64,000 bases of DNA from Struthidea cinerea (lineage: Eukaryota > Chordata > Aves > Passeriformes > Corcoracidae): NCBI GenBank assembly GCA_013397865.1, contig VZTI01002048.1, positions 62,001-126,000 of the forward strand, given 5' to 3'. Of the stretch, positions 24,701 to 38,200 are shown piece after piece; position 1 is the stretch's first letter, and the number at the start of each line of letters is the position of its first letter. The notes under the pieces are model-generated. The model was not told where the DNA came from, made no database searches, and saw only the letters and a list, made by a program, of their open reading frames with translations. Both the position numbers and the translations under genes were made by a program.

Positions 24701-27700
24701 CCACTGTACACAGATTTTTTAAAGACAACCACGTGATGATTTTTCATGTTAAGTCAGCAGAACATAAGACAGTTGAGATTATTTTATCTCATGCGTACAA
24801 ATTCCCAGGATATCTAAGAATAATATTCCTTGTAAGTTGGCTTTTGCTGCTGTTGCCACTCACTTTTGTTCTCTGCAACAAAGTTAAAACTGGAACAAAT
24901 GGTATTCTTTTTCTCCCTCTACATTTAATACCCACTGCACACATCTAAAATGATGGTTCACTGTCTGAGCATTAAGTTCACTAAAATATTTGCTTTCCCT
25001 GTAGAGAGCCTTATTCTCTTGAAGATAATGTAAATGAACAGATGGAAGTATCACGAATGACCTTGTAGCTTCCCAACTGCTGACTTTGCCAATTATTCCC
25101 TGAATACCAGGTCTGATTCTCACTTACATGAACACAGTGTTGCGAGTCAAGAGAACGTATGCGGCAGAACAGAATATATTCCAGTATTTCATAGGTACAA
25201 ATAAAGCCACCTAAAAGAATATATGGCATTAAATACAAAGTCAAGGCCCAGTAGATAACATAGACATTTTACAAGTGAAATCTGATTCTTTGTGCGGCTG
25301 GAGTCTCTTAGGAAGCCTACAGCACAAGCAGGTTCACAGCCTGCATTTGCTTACCCTGCACAGAGACAGCAAACAGGCTCTGCTGTCCTGCCACACAGTC
25401 ACAAACCACAGGAAACGCACAGCATGGACATGGGCCTCAGCATAGGATGTTACTCCTTCCTGTACTCACCACACTGTGTTTCTGCTCCTCTGTTAGCCCT
25501 GAAACAGAGGGAGGTAGGTAGCATGTGCATGCTTCTACAGCTTGCTTGTTTAGTCTTTGAGAGCCTCTCACATAAAAGGCTGGACTTTTGGAACCCTCAC
25601 TTCTGCCAGAAGGAAATGCAGCAACTCAGTGGGTCTTACGGGGTTAGCCCTGATTTTTGCCTCATATCCCAGGTTTTAAGGGACAGCTTGTTGCAGAGGA
25701 TTGACAATCTAAGTGCAAGGTTTTAATAAAAAGCAAAAACTTATATAGCCCAGGCATTATACACTGCACTTCATGAAATGTTTTTACCTCCCGTGCCTTT
25801 TACAACAAATCTACACAACCAGAACTGAGGCTAAAAAAACCAGCTGCAGCTTGCTGAACTAGTCATTTCCACACAACAGGTAGCTTCAATTCTTCAATAA
25901 AATGCAAAATTGCATTTTGTGCTCTATAAAAATTGTATTTGAAAATCTAGATTTAATTTTAATGGTGAAGACACTGTGTCCAGCAAACCTCATAAAAGCT
26001 TTAAGAAAACCACTGAAGATTTGATTCCTCATCCCTCCAAGTCTGGGGATGCTCCTGCAAATCCCAGCCTCCAGTATATTAAAGACATACTATCATTCTT
26101 GTTTTGTAGATTCATATTACACACTATTTCTCAGAGTTTGCAAAGCCTGTTCTAAGTATCAGTAACAGCCGATAGGTGGAAGCAACAAATTGACAGAATC
26201 TATACTGAATATTTCTGAGGTCCCACAGAAAGACTCTGAACAGCCATCTCCCTGTATCAACAGCTGCTGCCCATTTCAACTAGCCAAAACACCTAAGTCA
26301 AAATCTGCTTGCTTCCAACCTCTTCAGCTGCACCTTTTCTGCTGTTAAATGCAGTAGTCTCCGCTGTGTGAGATGCACTCTGTGTGAAAAAATAAACAAT
26401 ACTAAGAGCACTGCAAGCAAACATCCAAGTATTTCGTGTGGTTGCTACTGAAACAAAATTTAAACCCAAGCAGTTACTAAATTCCAGTCAGGCATTTGTC
26501 ACTAGGATCCCTAGAGATTATTGCAAATGCAAAAATTAAGTCTCTTTTTTTACTAAGCCTAATTACTTACTCTGTCAAACTACTTCACAAAACCACATAT
26601 TTTTAGCATACTTCATGTCATTTGTGATGCTTTAGCACAATATTACAGCATTGCAAATGCTGAGAAAAATGTTTACATTTCAACAAACACGTTAAAACCC
26701 TGAAAGAAATTTATGTCCCTGTAATTACACCTCAAGTTTGAAGTTAAACTCTTTCTGCTTTGAAGGTCTATGTAAAAATCATGAAATTGTTCAATAGCAG
26801 CCAACAAAAATACCCTATTTTTTTTTTTTAACTCAGCCCTTATGAACAACACTTCTTGTCATGGACTTTACCAACATTTATTTGCAGGTAAACTGCATTC
26901 TTCTATTAATGTAGTGCTGTGACAAAAAAAGAAAACCAACCAAAAACCAACCAAACAAAAAATACCCCCAATAAACCCCCAAAACCCCCAAATGAACAAA
27001 CAAAACAAAGTAAAAAACAAACAAAAATCCCCCAAACAAAACAGTACAAAAGAACCCCACAGCCAAAAAAATAACCAAACCCCCGCCAAAAAATTAACAA
27101 TTAAAAACCAAGCAAAATACTTATAAATTACTTCCTACCACAGTCTGATATTATACATCTAGCTTCATCTGAAATTGTCACTGGTATTTTAACCTCGCGT
27201 TTAACCATACTAAACAGATGATGTACTTGTGTGCTTTCATACTTGCCATAGATAATGGTGCTGTCCTGACACTGCACATTAAGTCAGAAAAATACAGAAC
27301 ATCAAGACTGAGGGAATTTCAGATCATATTTGTTAGCTACATTAATTCAACTCAAAGTTCTATAATACATGTATGAACAACGTATGAATAGACCAGATAA
27401 TTTCAGATGAAAATAAACTGAATATGATTATTTTAGATTTAAGCTCTTCCTTGAATCCCTAACAACCACAGGAAAGTCCCCCTGAGTTTTGGAAAGAGCT
27501 GTGAACAGCTTGACAACTGCTGTGTCCTTGTGACTTCCAAGGACTTTCTGACCACAAAGTCAGCCTGGCATAGGGAGGCTGTCATGAACAGGTAAAATTC
27601 AGCTCTAATAAGAGCTGCAATAATGCCATACATGGAAAAGTTTAAAAGATGTCTTCTCTTAATTACTATGGCTTATATTTCTGAAATAAATCACTCCATT

Positions 27701-28602
27701 GTTTTTGGTAGCCTGTCTCAGGGTGACAGAAAAAAAACAACACAAATCCAAACATGAGCATCTTTTAAAAGGCAAATGTACAACCTAAATTGGATTATGG
27801 CAATATATGCTATTATTTAAAAAAAATAAGTCAAGCAAATTAGCTACCAATACCAATTAGTCCTGATGGGGATTTTTGTCCTACAATTCACACTGCCTTA
27901 ATTTAATAAAAAAGATGTTTGCTTCCTCGTCTTATTTTTTTTTTTTGTTCAAAGAGAACTTCTAATTTCTCAAATACAATCTGATGTGAGAAGAATGAAA
28001 CATGCAAAGCTACACTCCTCTTTATAGTATCACGTCACAACCAAAGATATCAGACAGTCCTTCAATCATAGGTGACATTCAATACTCTTTTTTAAGTTTA
28101 GCATACACCCAAACCAGACAGGGACTATGGATGTGCATCAGTTCCTTATGGTACCACATTACACATCCCCCGGACACCCAACTCCACACCATCAGTCACC
28201 TGCAGCGACACTGCATTGTTGCCTACCTTCCTCCTGGGGCTCATCTGCCCAGACCGCTGTGCACAAGGCTGATTTAGAGCACTGGCAAGACTGGCATTGG
28301 GAAAACTGCTAGCCAGGGCCAGAGGGGTCCTTGCCCACATAACAGAAATGCAGGCAAGTATGGAAAAGCTATGACCAGGCAGAAGACCCATTTCAGCCTT
28401 TGCACCAGGGCACACAGCTATGCCCAGCAGGGTTTCCCTTGTTTGTCCAAAAAATACCTAGATTCAGATTTCACCACTTCAGCTCCTACAAGTCTCAGAG
28501 GGACAGAGTGTGGAAGAGAATAAGCCTGAACAGCCAACTAACAAAGGGAACACAAACAGTGGGATCACACAAAAGGATTTTCATCAGGTTTCAAATTTCT
28601 GT
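21700..28602. other. PIP5K1B: Intron 1 sequence, mostly featureless
   Basis: AT-rich intronic DNA with homopolymers (poly(C) at about 22331, poly(T) near 26819 and 27937) and the A/C-rich tract at about 26.9-27.1 kb. The 176-codon plus-strand open frame at 23975-24505 has no recognisable domain and is treated as chance. Confidence 0.6.
26920..27105. repeat. Long A/C-rich low-complexity tract
   Basis: About 185 bp made almost entirely of A and C, with CCAACCAAAAA and AACAAAACAA type units and several C runs. The transcript of the host gene would be U/G-rich here. Overlapping open frames full of F, W, G and V on the minus strand are artefacts of this composition. Confidence 0.85.
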
Positions 28603-29000
28603 TGTCGCAGGTTGTCACTTCATACCAAGCTTGGAACTGTGATCCAAGTGGTGATGCCTAAAATCACAAGCCGAACAATATTAAGGTGATAAAAAGTGGT
28701 TACCTTTAATGAAGGTCCTTCATGGTGCTAATATGGCAAAACGCACACGCAACACAGAACCCCGACAATTTTATAAGTTTAACAAATTACCATACTTAAC
28801 AGAAATCATCCAGTTAGAGGAACAGTTAATTAAGTAATCCCCCCTTTTGGTTCTGCCCCTATCAAAGCACCCACCCCACCCCACTCCCCCCCAGCCGCTA
28901 ACCCCACATTTATTATGTCTATGATATAGGGAGGAAATAAGACGTTCTTGGTTCACCATAGAGGCAAGACTAAATAAGATTCCAGGAAGGTCAGCTGATT
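28603..29000 (-). mobile_element. Probable LTR remnant, reverse orientation
   Basis: The left border TGTCGCAGGTTGTCACTTC fits the inverted end of an LTR. Read on the minus strand, CATTAAAGGTAACCAC near 28711 resembles a polyadenylation signal followed by U5. A C-rich stretch (28858-28893) follows. The right border is not determined, and no target duplication or internal genes were found. The family is not assigned with confidence. Confidence 0.4.
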
Positions 29001-32000
29001 GTTCTGAAATCTAAGTGAAGGGGTAGGACAGTTAGTTAAGGAGCTATATAACTGTATAATAGTAGTCTACAGGCTATGAATATATGGAAAATGTATAAAA
29101 AGCAAAAACCTTTTTGAAATCAGTGGTAAGATGCAAAGGGCAATTTTGAATTACAGATAGTCTGTGCAATGTATATGCACAAAGTGCAAGGAGTCAAGAT
29201 GAAGGTAACTGCACTTAGTAAAAGTGCATATGTACATGGCTGCTTACTAGTTAATAATTGACCCCCACATATGGTCAAACAACTGTTAAAAAGTTTTCAC
29301 CTTTACATTACAGGTAAAAAAATTCAAGCACCAAGAAGTATTAAGTAGGATATTCCTATGATGCACAGCTGCTTTGGGGCTGCACCAAAGTCATGGTTTG
29401 ATCACAAATGTGCTTAAACTACAGCAATGTTTCTTGAGCAAGTTCAAAGAAGAGTTCCACAAAACACAATTATTCTAAGAATCCTTACACAACATTTCCC
29501 CTGGAGAAACTATGGTAAAGAGGGTATTGCTTTCAGACGATCGTTTGATATGTCAATCCTCCACCATGTAGAGTTCCTGTCACTTCTGTGACATAAAGCA
29601 CACAAAACAGAAGCTGGGTAGGTACAAACACCAAAAGTATGAAAAGACTTATAAAAATAAATTCAGAAGTCAGTAACATGCAAGACATGCTCTGTTTGGG
29701 CTTTAGTACAATGGACTTCAGACCCCAAAGAAATACAGCTAAGTCTAGATGCTGGACCCCGCAAAGACCGAGCATATCATGGCTCTTGTATTTGTTTTAA
29801 AGAACATTTAAAATTATTTATATAGTAAGAAAATACTGTTAACGTACATCGCTGGAACACAGAGTTAGCAATCTCCTTTCTTGGTGTTGCACTGTACATT
29901 TGTCTTACAACACTGTCAGCCTTCCCAGAGCAAGCAGAGTGTCTTTTAAAATTAGGAGTGAGACAAGCACATGTCACAGATCCCCCTTTAGAAACAAGCC
30001 TATAACGAAAAGTCAGAATACTAATCATCAAAGCAATAATTTAGTGACTTACTGGGTTGCTACTGAAAAGTGGAAGTGAATTGATCAGTTCAGCTGCTAG
30101 CAGCACACAATAATCCCAAGCTGGGAACCAGTAACTCTGAAGAGTAGTTTCAAATATGTTTCTTTTTTTATCCTGAAGGTTTGTATGCTCACTTTTGTTA
30201 ATAACAGCACAACAGGAAGGCCTGTGCTCACATAATTATAACAACAATAACAACCTGGTCTGCTGAGGTAAGAAGGAAAATATTAAGGAAACCTGCCCTC
30301 ATTGCAGGCTGCATGGGGCTGTAGATGACTCAAAGCATTCATTTGCTGCTCAAAACCTCCAGTTTTGTGGCTGTGCTATAGAGAGGTAGTCAAATAACAC
30401 AGACAGTCCTAGATGGGGTCTGTCTGTTTGCAGTAATACTTCAGATTCCAGCATAAGTCTATGAAAAGCACAACAAAAGTCACACCTAGATAGACACCAA
30501 AACACAACAAAACCTGGTATGTTCTCCAGCAGGATAGAAACCTAGAGAAAGAGCAGAAGCAAACTTGTAAACACTAAACAAAGGCCTGGGACAACCATAC
30601 AAAACACCCAGTCCTGCTAGACACTCCTATGTTTCTTGGCTATTTTGCATGAGAACACCACAGTACACTGAATCTGCTCTTTCATATGCAGACAATTAAA
30701 ATATTTCTCCATGGACAGGTCAAAATTAGTTGCCCGTGTTCTACATAGCTCCAGACAGAGAGCTTGGGACTGAGCAGAGATGACAGTTTACAATACTCCA
30801 AGACTTAATTAAAGCTTTGCAGGCTAACAAGTAGGACACTCCTCCTACTGCTGGAATTTCTTTCTTTTTTTTTTTCCAAAACTTAAGCATAAGACTTTGA
30901 ATAAGAAATACATTTCAGATGAGAAGCAGTACATGAACAATCTTAACCTAAATATTTATGAACTACTCATTCCTTAGACCTGGCTCTGAAAATATATTTA
31001 TATATTTAAAAAAAACCCACTTCAACAGTGAACATTGTAGCAGGTATTCCTATATAAACGAGACAAAAGCAATTTGCCACTCACATTGTCAATTAAGACC
31101 TTCTTCTCATTGGATGGATTGTTTATTGAAGGGGTCTAAAACTCCTCCTTCTCATTATCAACACAAACTTTTCATTGTTTTGTCTAGTTTTATCGGAATT
31201 TTAGAAGATGTCTTAAAATTACACAGCTAGTTGGGCTTCAATTTTAGGTACTTTTAATATCTTATACTTAGATTCCATTATTTGCACACTATGTAATAGT
31301 GTTCTGTGTGTGTTCTTCTGCCTAGAAAACAATGCCATCTCTGCTTTCCAAATACACTAAGAATCACGACACTGACAGGCCTGAAGATTAACGTAGTCTC
31401 AGAAGCACCACATCTCTGTATGCAATCAGCACCACAAATTTCAGCAGAAGTCTAACAACCACAGAAGAAGTGATCAGAAAGACCATGACCCTTACTCATC
31501 CACATTCCCAGTAGTTTCAAACTATTTCTAGTGGAAAGACCAGCAAAGCCTCTAAGCAAAGTAAGTTTCCAATTTAGATTTCTATTGCCCCTGAGAAATA
31601 CATAATAACGTTCTTTCCATTGCAGTACTTAAGCTACTACAGCAATCTATGAATAGCTGGCAAAAAAGTTTATAGTGTAAATAAAAACTGATAACATTAA
31701 ACATACAAGTATCATTATTTAACAAGACGACTTGTTACATCATCATGTTTGTACTAAAAACAAAACCAGAAACTGTGGACTCCCATGAGAAGGTTTACTG
31801 TTTTCTAGCCAGAAAGCTCTTCACAATACTTCCTTTGTTTTCATGTTGAACAAAGTGACTAAACTTGGTGGGCATCTCTCCTCCCTCCCAGGAGCTTCCA
31901 CTATCACTCAGAATGAGAAAGTTTCTTTTCCTCGAAGTTAAGTGGGGTGTAAAGGGCTAAAGTACCAGTCCCTCAAAGGCTTCTCTGTGTGCCTGCCTTC

Positions 32001-33269
32001 ATGCACTGTCACATACCTTATACAGTTATCCATACTGAGATCCACATCACTCAAAAGCAAGCAAAGGCACAAGTTTTGGCAGAAGCTGGCAACTCAGTTC
32101 TGTCATAAGGGTGTGCTCCTTCATGCAAGGTAAGCCACATGAGCCTTTTTCTTTGCAGGCTATTTGTTTATCCACAGAAACACCACTGAATCGCTCTGCA
32201 GACTGGTGACCAGGAGCTGGGTCGGCTGAGTAAAAGGCAATCTCCACACCAGACCATCTCTGCTCATCCATAAAGACCATCTTTATGTGAGAAGAATCTC
32301 ACGTAAAACATATCACAAAGAAATACAGAGGAGATCCCAATCAGCACCTGCAGGTGTGGATCTGCTGATTAGGTATGGCACAATGAAGAAAGTAAATGTA
32401 TAGTGATCTTTACCCTGACTCATACACCAAAACACTACACTGCATGGCAACCTCTCTAACAGCCTAGAAGGTAAATTTTCACCCCTTTATCCTCAGATAA
32501 GTCTCTTCTAATATGGTCAGCAAACATAGTGGAGAAAAAAGGCTGAATAGGACTGTATATTTTCTTAGCAATGTTTTGTTGGAATTATGCATACAAAAAT
32601 ATTTGTATATTCAGAAAAATCGGTAGACAAGTCCTCTCAAATCTGTAAGACCCTAGAGCAAGGGAAACAGGCACCAAAGACAAAGGACCGTGACACAGCT
32701 GACTCATCCCTTGACAGAATTATGAATATCAAATTTGACACTGAAGTAACTAAGTAACACAGTGATCCAAAAAACTTAACTCAGAGAGCACTACTGAAAA
32801 TAAAGTTCAGTGCTCTTATCTGAGATAGTTTTGATTCTGTGTAGTGCTCCCTGCCAGACTAAACATGGCCATGGCCTCAATGGCCACTGCATTACTCTTG
32901 TCAAAAAGCCCTGACTCTTCATGAACTGAAAAGAAATCAGCCTTAGACTTGGGGAAGAAACAACAGTTTGTAATGAATCCAAGAGCAAACACTTACTGGC
33001 TCACATGGTCCAGTGGCTGATGGCAGGAGACTTCACAAGATTTTACATAACTAAATGGCAATGCCATTTCAGCACTGGCAAGCTTTTCTACACATGACAG
33101 TCAGCAAGAGCTGCAGACACAGACCAGAGGCCAGCACAGGCTGCCAGCTCCAGTAAAGACCTGGGACTACTATCAGGTTGCCATGGGTATCTCCCTGTTC
33201 CCCAGCTGCTGCTGTTGGGAATAGCTGTGCTGAGACCTGGAGAGTGACAGGCACACCCCTGCTAAAATT
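29000..33269. other. PIP5K1B: Intron 1 sequence without recognised features
   Basis: AT-rich intronic DNA, with one T-rich stretch near 30862. No splice-bounded coding exon and no recognised repeat was seen in it. Confidence 0.6.
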
Positions 33270-33280
33270 AATCACAGAAT

Positions 33281-33344
33281 GGTTTGGGTGGAAAGTGTTC
33301 TTAAAGATCATCGGTTTGGGTGGAAAGTGTTCTTAAAGATCATC
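33281..33344. repeat. Perfect 32-bp tandem duplication inside CR1
   Basis: The unit beginning GGTTTGGGTGGAAAGTGTTC and ending AAGATCATC occurs at 33281-33312 and again at 33313-33344 with no difference. Because the host CR1 is diverged, the duplication is younger than the insertion, or it is an assembly artefact. Confidence 0.95.
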
Positions 33345-33358
33345 TAGTTCCAACCCTG

Positions 33359-34241
33359 CTAGCCACAGGCAGGGACACCTTCCACCAGACCAGGTTGCTC
33401 AATGCCCCATCCACCCTGGCCTTGAACACTTTCAGGGACAGACCATTCACTATTTCTCTGAACAACCTGTTCCAGTGTCTCATCACTTGTAATATCTAAT
33501 CTAAACCTACCCTCTTTCAGTTTAAAGCCATTCCCCATTGTCCTATCACTATAGGACTTCATAAAGAATCCCTCACCAGCTTTCTTGCAGGCCTCCTTTA
33601 GGTATTGGAGGGCTGCTCTAAGGTTTTCCCAGAACCTTCTCTTTTTCAGGCTGAACATCCCCATCTTGTTCAACTTGTCTTTATAGGAGAGCTGTTGCAA
33701 CCCCCACATCATCTTCATGGTCCTCCTCTGGACTCACTCCAGCAGGTCCACATCCTTCCTGTGCTGGGGACCCCAGAGCTAGATGCAGTGTTCCAGGTAG
33801 AGTCTCACCAGAGCAGAGCAGAATCCCCTCTCTTGCCCTGCTGCCCACGCTGCTTCGGATGCAGCTCAGGATGTGGCCGGGTCTCTGGGCTGCAAGTACA
33901 CATGGCAGGTCATGTCCAGCTTCTCATCCACCAGCACCCCCAAGCCTTTCTCCTCAGGGCTGCTCTTGATCCATTCTCCTCCCAGCCTGTATTTGTACTT
34001 GGAATCACCACAATCCACATGCAGGACCTTGCGCTTGGACTTGTTGATATACATGAGATTTACATGAGTTCTCAAGCCTGTCACAGTCCCACTGGATGCC
34101 ATCCCTTCCCTCCAGCATGTTGACCCCACCACACAGCTTGGTGTTGTCAGCATGCTTGCTGAGGGTGCACTCCATCCCATGGTCCCTGTCACCAACAAAG
34201 CTAAACAGTACCAGTCCCAATATCACCCCTGAGGACACCAC
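33359..34241 (-). pseudogene. CR1 ORF2 reverse-transcriptase remnant
   Basis: Minus-strand frames preserve CR1 ORF2 text in pieces. 34005-34241 has GMECTLSKHADNTKLCGG, 33866-34198 has SKRKVLHVDCGDSKYKY and GLGVLVDEKLDM, and 33359-33718 has SYKDKLNKMGMFSLKKRR. CR1 normally has a DD-containing catalytic motif (FADD) where this copy reads HADN, so the active site is broken. Frame changes and stops between the pieces confirm that it is dead. Confidence 0.88.
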
Positions 34242-34639
34242 TCGTCACTGCTCTCCAGTTGGACACTGAGCCATTGACCACAACTCTTTGAGTGTGACCA
34301 TCCAGCCAATTCCTTATCCAACAAGTGGTCCACGTGTCAAATCCATCTCTCTTCAGTTTAGAGATAAGGAACAGTGGCAAATGTTTTGTGTAAGTCCACG
34401 TAGGTGCTGGCAGTTTCTCTTAACCACCAATTCCATAACCCTGTTATAGAAGGCCATCAAATTTTTCAGGCACAGTTTGCCCTTTGTGAAGCCATGTTGG
34501 CTGGCACCAAACACATCCTTATTTTCCATGTGACTGAGCATAGTTTCCAGGAGGATCTATGCCCTGATTTTGCTGGGCACAGAGGTGAGACTGACTGACC
34601 TGTAGCTCCCCTGTAGTTAGCTATCATCTAGCTGCATGG

Positions 34640-37020
34640 ATGTATCCTCTGGCATTTAGCTGATTCGCACTGGTACTCAGGCCAAGAACTTCTTGTGAAA
34701 ACAAACTCACCAGGAGAAAAAAAGCAAATTACTTTCCCAGATAGTGAAGAATGGGAATCTCTGCGTACAGCCCAAGGAGAACCCAGTCCATTCACTCCCT
34801 TGGCAGGCACTGATCTGACCATGGGCTTTGCTACAGAGTAGTAAAAGTAGCTAATACTGCTAGAAATTGCAACAAGAAACAAAAAAGCCCTGATGGGCAC
34901 AGAAAGTGAGATTCAGGCCGGGGACAAGACAATAGCTGTTAAAACCAAACAACAAGTTTCTCTCTTTTGACTAGACCAAATGAACACTGACAGCAATCTC
35001 ATGTACTCAATCATCTTCTCAAGAGCAAAAGAAGCTAACAGGTCTCAATCTATGAATTCCACTTCTCTTATGCCTGTCCACTGTTGTTTACACACCCCCT
35101 CCACAGCACAACCCCACAAACGTGGGTTGAACCCGCAAATTGCCCCAGTTAAAGAGTCAGCTGAAAGACAGCTGCCCTTCACACTGATTTCTTTTGTTCT
35201 TGCAAAGCTATTTTTAATTCAGATCAGTTCAGTGATCCGATATTATCACAAAGCCTTACCAACAGTTGTGCAACCATAGCCAAAAAAGGGGCAAACTGCC
35301 ATAACACTTGTAGCATTTTTAGTCAACTCTGTTGGGTGCTGAAGGCAACATCTCATTCAACTGTACTGCTCACCAAGCTCTAATCTTAAATGGCAGCAGT
35401 TTCCTCCAGTTCAAATGGCAGTCACGTTTCTGGAGTTGTTAACAAGACTTCGTAACTGTCAACTGCTGCAAATGACGCCAATATTTCTGCTATTGAATAG
35501 TATTGATTTTAAGTATTTGTGTTCATTATGCTTATATAATGTATATATTATATATATAATATATATGCTTATATATAATATATATATAATGTAATGTAAT
35601 TGTGCTCATAAACTAAAAGCTCTATCAAAGGACATCAAGACAGACTTCGCAATTTACGTTTTCCTTTGCCAAAATACTGCCAACTCCTAAGTTTGCACAG
35701 AGGTAAAAGGAGCCAAGTGGAACTTGATTCCAGAAGCCTGATATTTTTTCGTAAGATGAGTTTTATGATTCATAGTGAACTGGTCTCCTTTAGGAGAAGA
35801 TAAAAATCATCTTACCAACACTGGGTCTTGACGTGCAGTCACACACTTCTTATACAGCACTGAATGAATCTTTCAGCCTCTGTGCCTCAGCTCCAGGGTG
35901 TGTAACATGTCTTCCCTGGTCTCAAAGAGATATTTTAAAAGGTACATCACTATCTATAGATTTTCAAATACTGCAGTAACAAGGATCACATAAAAACCAA
36001 AGGGGGCTGGCCAGGTGGCATGCAGTCACAAAACACATGAATCTCAAGCTAAAAGAGCTAGCAACAAAAATGAGCACAGTTAATGAAATGGCAATCATCC
36101 AGCACCTGCTTCACTAGACAGAAGCATCCTATGACTACACAAATGCACAGCACCACAGAAAATTTTGCAAGTAACTTAGTTTTTGATTATGATGCAGATC
36201 ATAGCTGTGACACACTGAAGAAACTACTGTGAGCTTACTCAGATCTTAAGTTTCTAAAAATCTCACATTTCAAAATAAAAAACACAAGCACATCTAGACA
36301 ATAGTGAACATATACAAGGCCCTTGCAACACCTACAACTTCCCCCTACTTCACTGATCACAAATAAAATAGACCAGTTTTACTGCAAGGAGGAAATAAAA
36401 ATAAAATGATAAATTGTACCTTGCAACAGGTTGATACGATTTTCTAGTCACAACTGGAGAAGGAGGAGGGAACGTAAAAAAATGGACTTTCCAGCTCACT
36501 GAAGGAGGACTTCAAGTTTCTTGCTCACACACGAGGAAAAAGGCTCTTTTGGGACAGTACAAATGTGAAGAATAAGACAAGACACATGACCACATAACCA
36601 CAGCAGGAATCTGCAATGACAAATCAGACACTTGATCTATTTAGAGAAAATAAAATTCAGAGTATCAGTGGTGTGAGCCCAGAACAGATTCAAATACAAA
36701 TTACTCTTAGAGAAGGAATGATCCAAACTGTACCTAACACTGAATGGCAAGATGTCCAGCAGAGAAGACATGAAGACCATGCTCCCAATCCCTACTTACT
36801 ACTGCAGGCAAAGACTTAATTTAAAAAAGCATTCCACTGCAGTTAACTTGTGTAAAGTTTGCTATTTAGCAATATGGGGTTTTAATCAATAAAATATATA
36901 CCCAACTGCTCATTGATATGCTCCTGAATGCACATTTTACTTTGCCTGATCGCTGGTGTTTGCTTTTTAGCTTCTACAATATATAAATTTCAAATATGGC
37001 ATCACATAATTACTAGCAGT
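34640..37020. other. PIP5K1B: Intron 1 sequence with an AT microsatellite
   Basis: AT-rich intronic DNA between two CR1 insertions. Apart from the TA-rich tract at about 35.5 kb, nothing was recognised. Confidence 0.6.
35535..35600. repeat. (TA)n-rich palindromic microsatellite
   Basis: Repeated TATATAATATATAT units interspersed with GTATATAT and ATGCTTATATA. It is strongly self-complementary and likely polymorphic. Confidence 0.9.
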
Positions 37021-38200
37021 AGAATCATAGAATCATTTAGGTTGGAAAAGACACTTTAGGTCATCGAGTCCTGCTCTTAACCTGACTGTGCCAGGTCCAC
37101 CACTGAGCCATGTCTACACATCTTTTGAACGCGTCCAGGCATGATGACTCAACCACTGTCCTGGGCACTTTTCTCAATGTCTGACCACCCTTCCAGTGAA
37201 GAAATTTTTCTTAATACCTTATCTAAACCTCCCTTAGCACAGCTTAAGGCCTTTTCCTCTTGCCCTCTTGCTTGTTACCTGGGAGAATTGAATGACCCCC
37301 GCTTGGCGACATCCTCCTTTCAGCCTCCTTTGCACTCCCCTGAACCTCCCTTTTTCCAGGCTAAACAGCCACAGCTCCCTCAGCTGCTCCTCACAGCACT
37401 TGTGCTCCAGGTCCTTCATGAGCTCTGTTGCCCCTCTCTGGACATGCTCCAGCACCTCAATGTCTGTCCTGCAAGGAGGGGCCCAGAACTGAACACAGCA
37501 CTCGAGATGTGGCCTCACCAGTGCCAAGTACAGAGGGACAATCACTGCCCTGGTCCTGCTGGCCACTCTATTGCTGATCCAGGCCATGATGCCATTGGCC
37601 TTCTTGGCCACCTGGGCACACACTGGCTGATGTTCAGCTGCTGTTGACCAGCACCCCGAGGCCCTTTTCTGTTGGGCCCCTTTCCAGCCACTCTGCCCAG
37701 GTCTGTAGCACTTGATAGTGCTACTGTAACCCAGGTGCAGGACCTGGTACTTGGCGTGTTGAACCTTACATCACTGGCCTTGCCCATCGATCCAGCCTGT
37801 CCAGATACCTCTGGAGAGCCTTTCTACCCTCAAGCAGATCAACACTCTTGCCCAACTCAGTGTTGTCCACAAACTTACTGAGGGTATACTCAATCCTCTC
37901 ATCCAGATCATCAATAAAAATCTTAAAAAGAACTGGCATCATCACTGAGCCCTAGGAAACATCTCTTGTGACCAGCCACCAGTTGGATGTAACTCCATTT
38001 ACCACGACTCTCTGAGCCTGGCCATCAAGCTAGTTGTTTTAACCAACAGAGAGAGAGAGAGCAATGCCATGGGCTGCCAGCTTCTCCAGGAGAATGCTGT
38101 GGGAGACAGTATCAAAGCCTTCAGTAAAATCCAGGTAGCCTACACCCACAGCCAGTGAGCAGGTCACCTTCTCACAGGAGGTGATCAAGTAACCAAAGCA
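37021..38200 (-). mobile_element. CR1 LINE, about 1.18 kb, 5'-truncated
   Basis: It begins AGAATCATAGAATCATTTAG then GTTGGAAAAGACAC, the inverted 3' end of a CR1 subfamily distinct from the 33.3 kb copy. The order of 3' UTR and ORF2 C-terminal half is preserved. A short (GA)n run interrupts it at about 38046-38061. Confidence 0.92.
37234..37623 (-). pseudogene. CR1 ORF2 C-terminal fragment
   Basis: A 129-codon minus-strand frame reads AKKANGIMAWISNRVASR, VIVPLYLALVRPHLECCVQF and LRELWLFSLEKGRFRGV, the conserved end of CR1 ORF2 after the reverse-transcriptase core. This is the best-preserved CR1 coding piece in the window, but it lacks the catalytic core and any intact upstream ORF. Confidence 0.9.

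Larger units (their letters stand above)
33270..34640 (-). mobile_element. CR1 LINE, about 1.37 kb, 5'-truncated
   Basis: It starts with AATCACAGAATGGTTTGGGT (inverted CR1 3' end) and runs through the 3' UTR and the C-terminal half of ORF2 (reverse transcriptase). It is inserted in the same orientation as PIP5K1B. It carries an internal perfect 32-bp tandem duplication and several frameshifts. Confidence 0.92.

Noticed and set aside
26868..27100. Overlapping hydrophobic minus-strand frames resembling membrane peptides
   Set aside because: They arise from translating the T/G-rich complement of the A/C simple-repeat tract.
33605..34123. 172-codon plus-strand frame
   Set aside because: It is antisense to the CR1 ORF2 remnant on the minus strand. 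The same applies to 37141-37647 within the next CR1.
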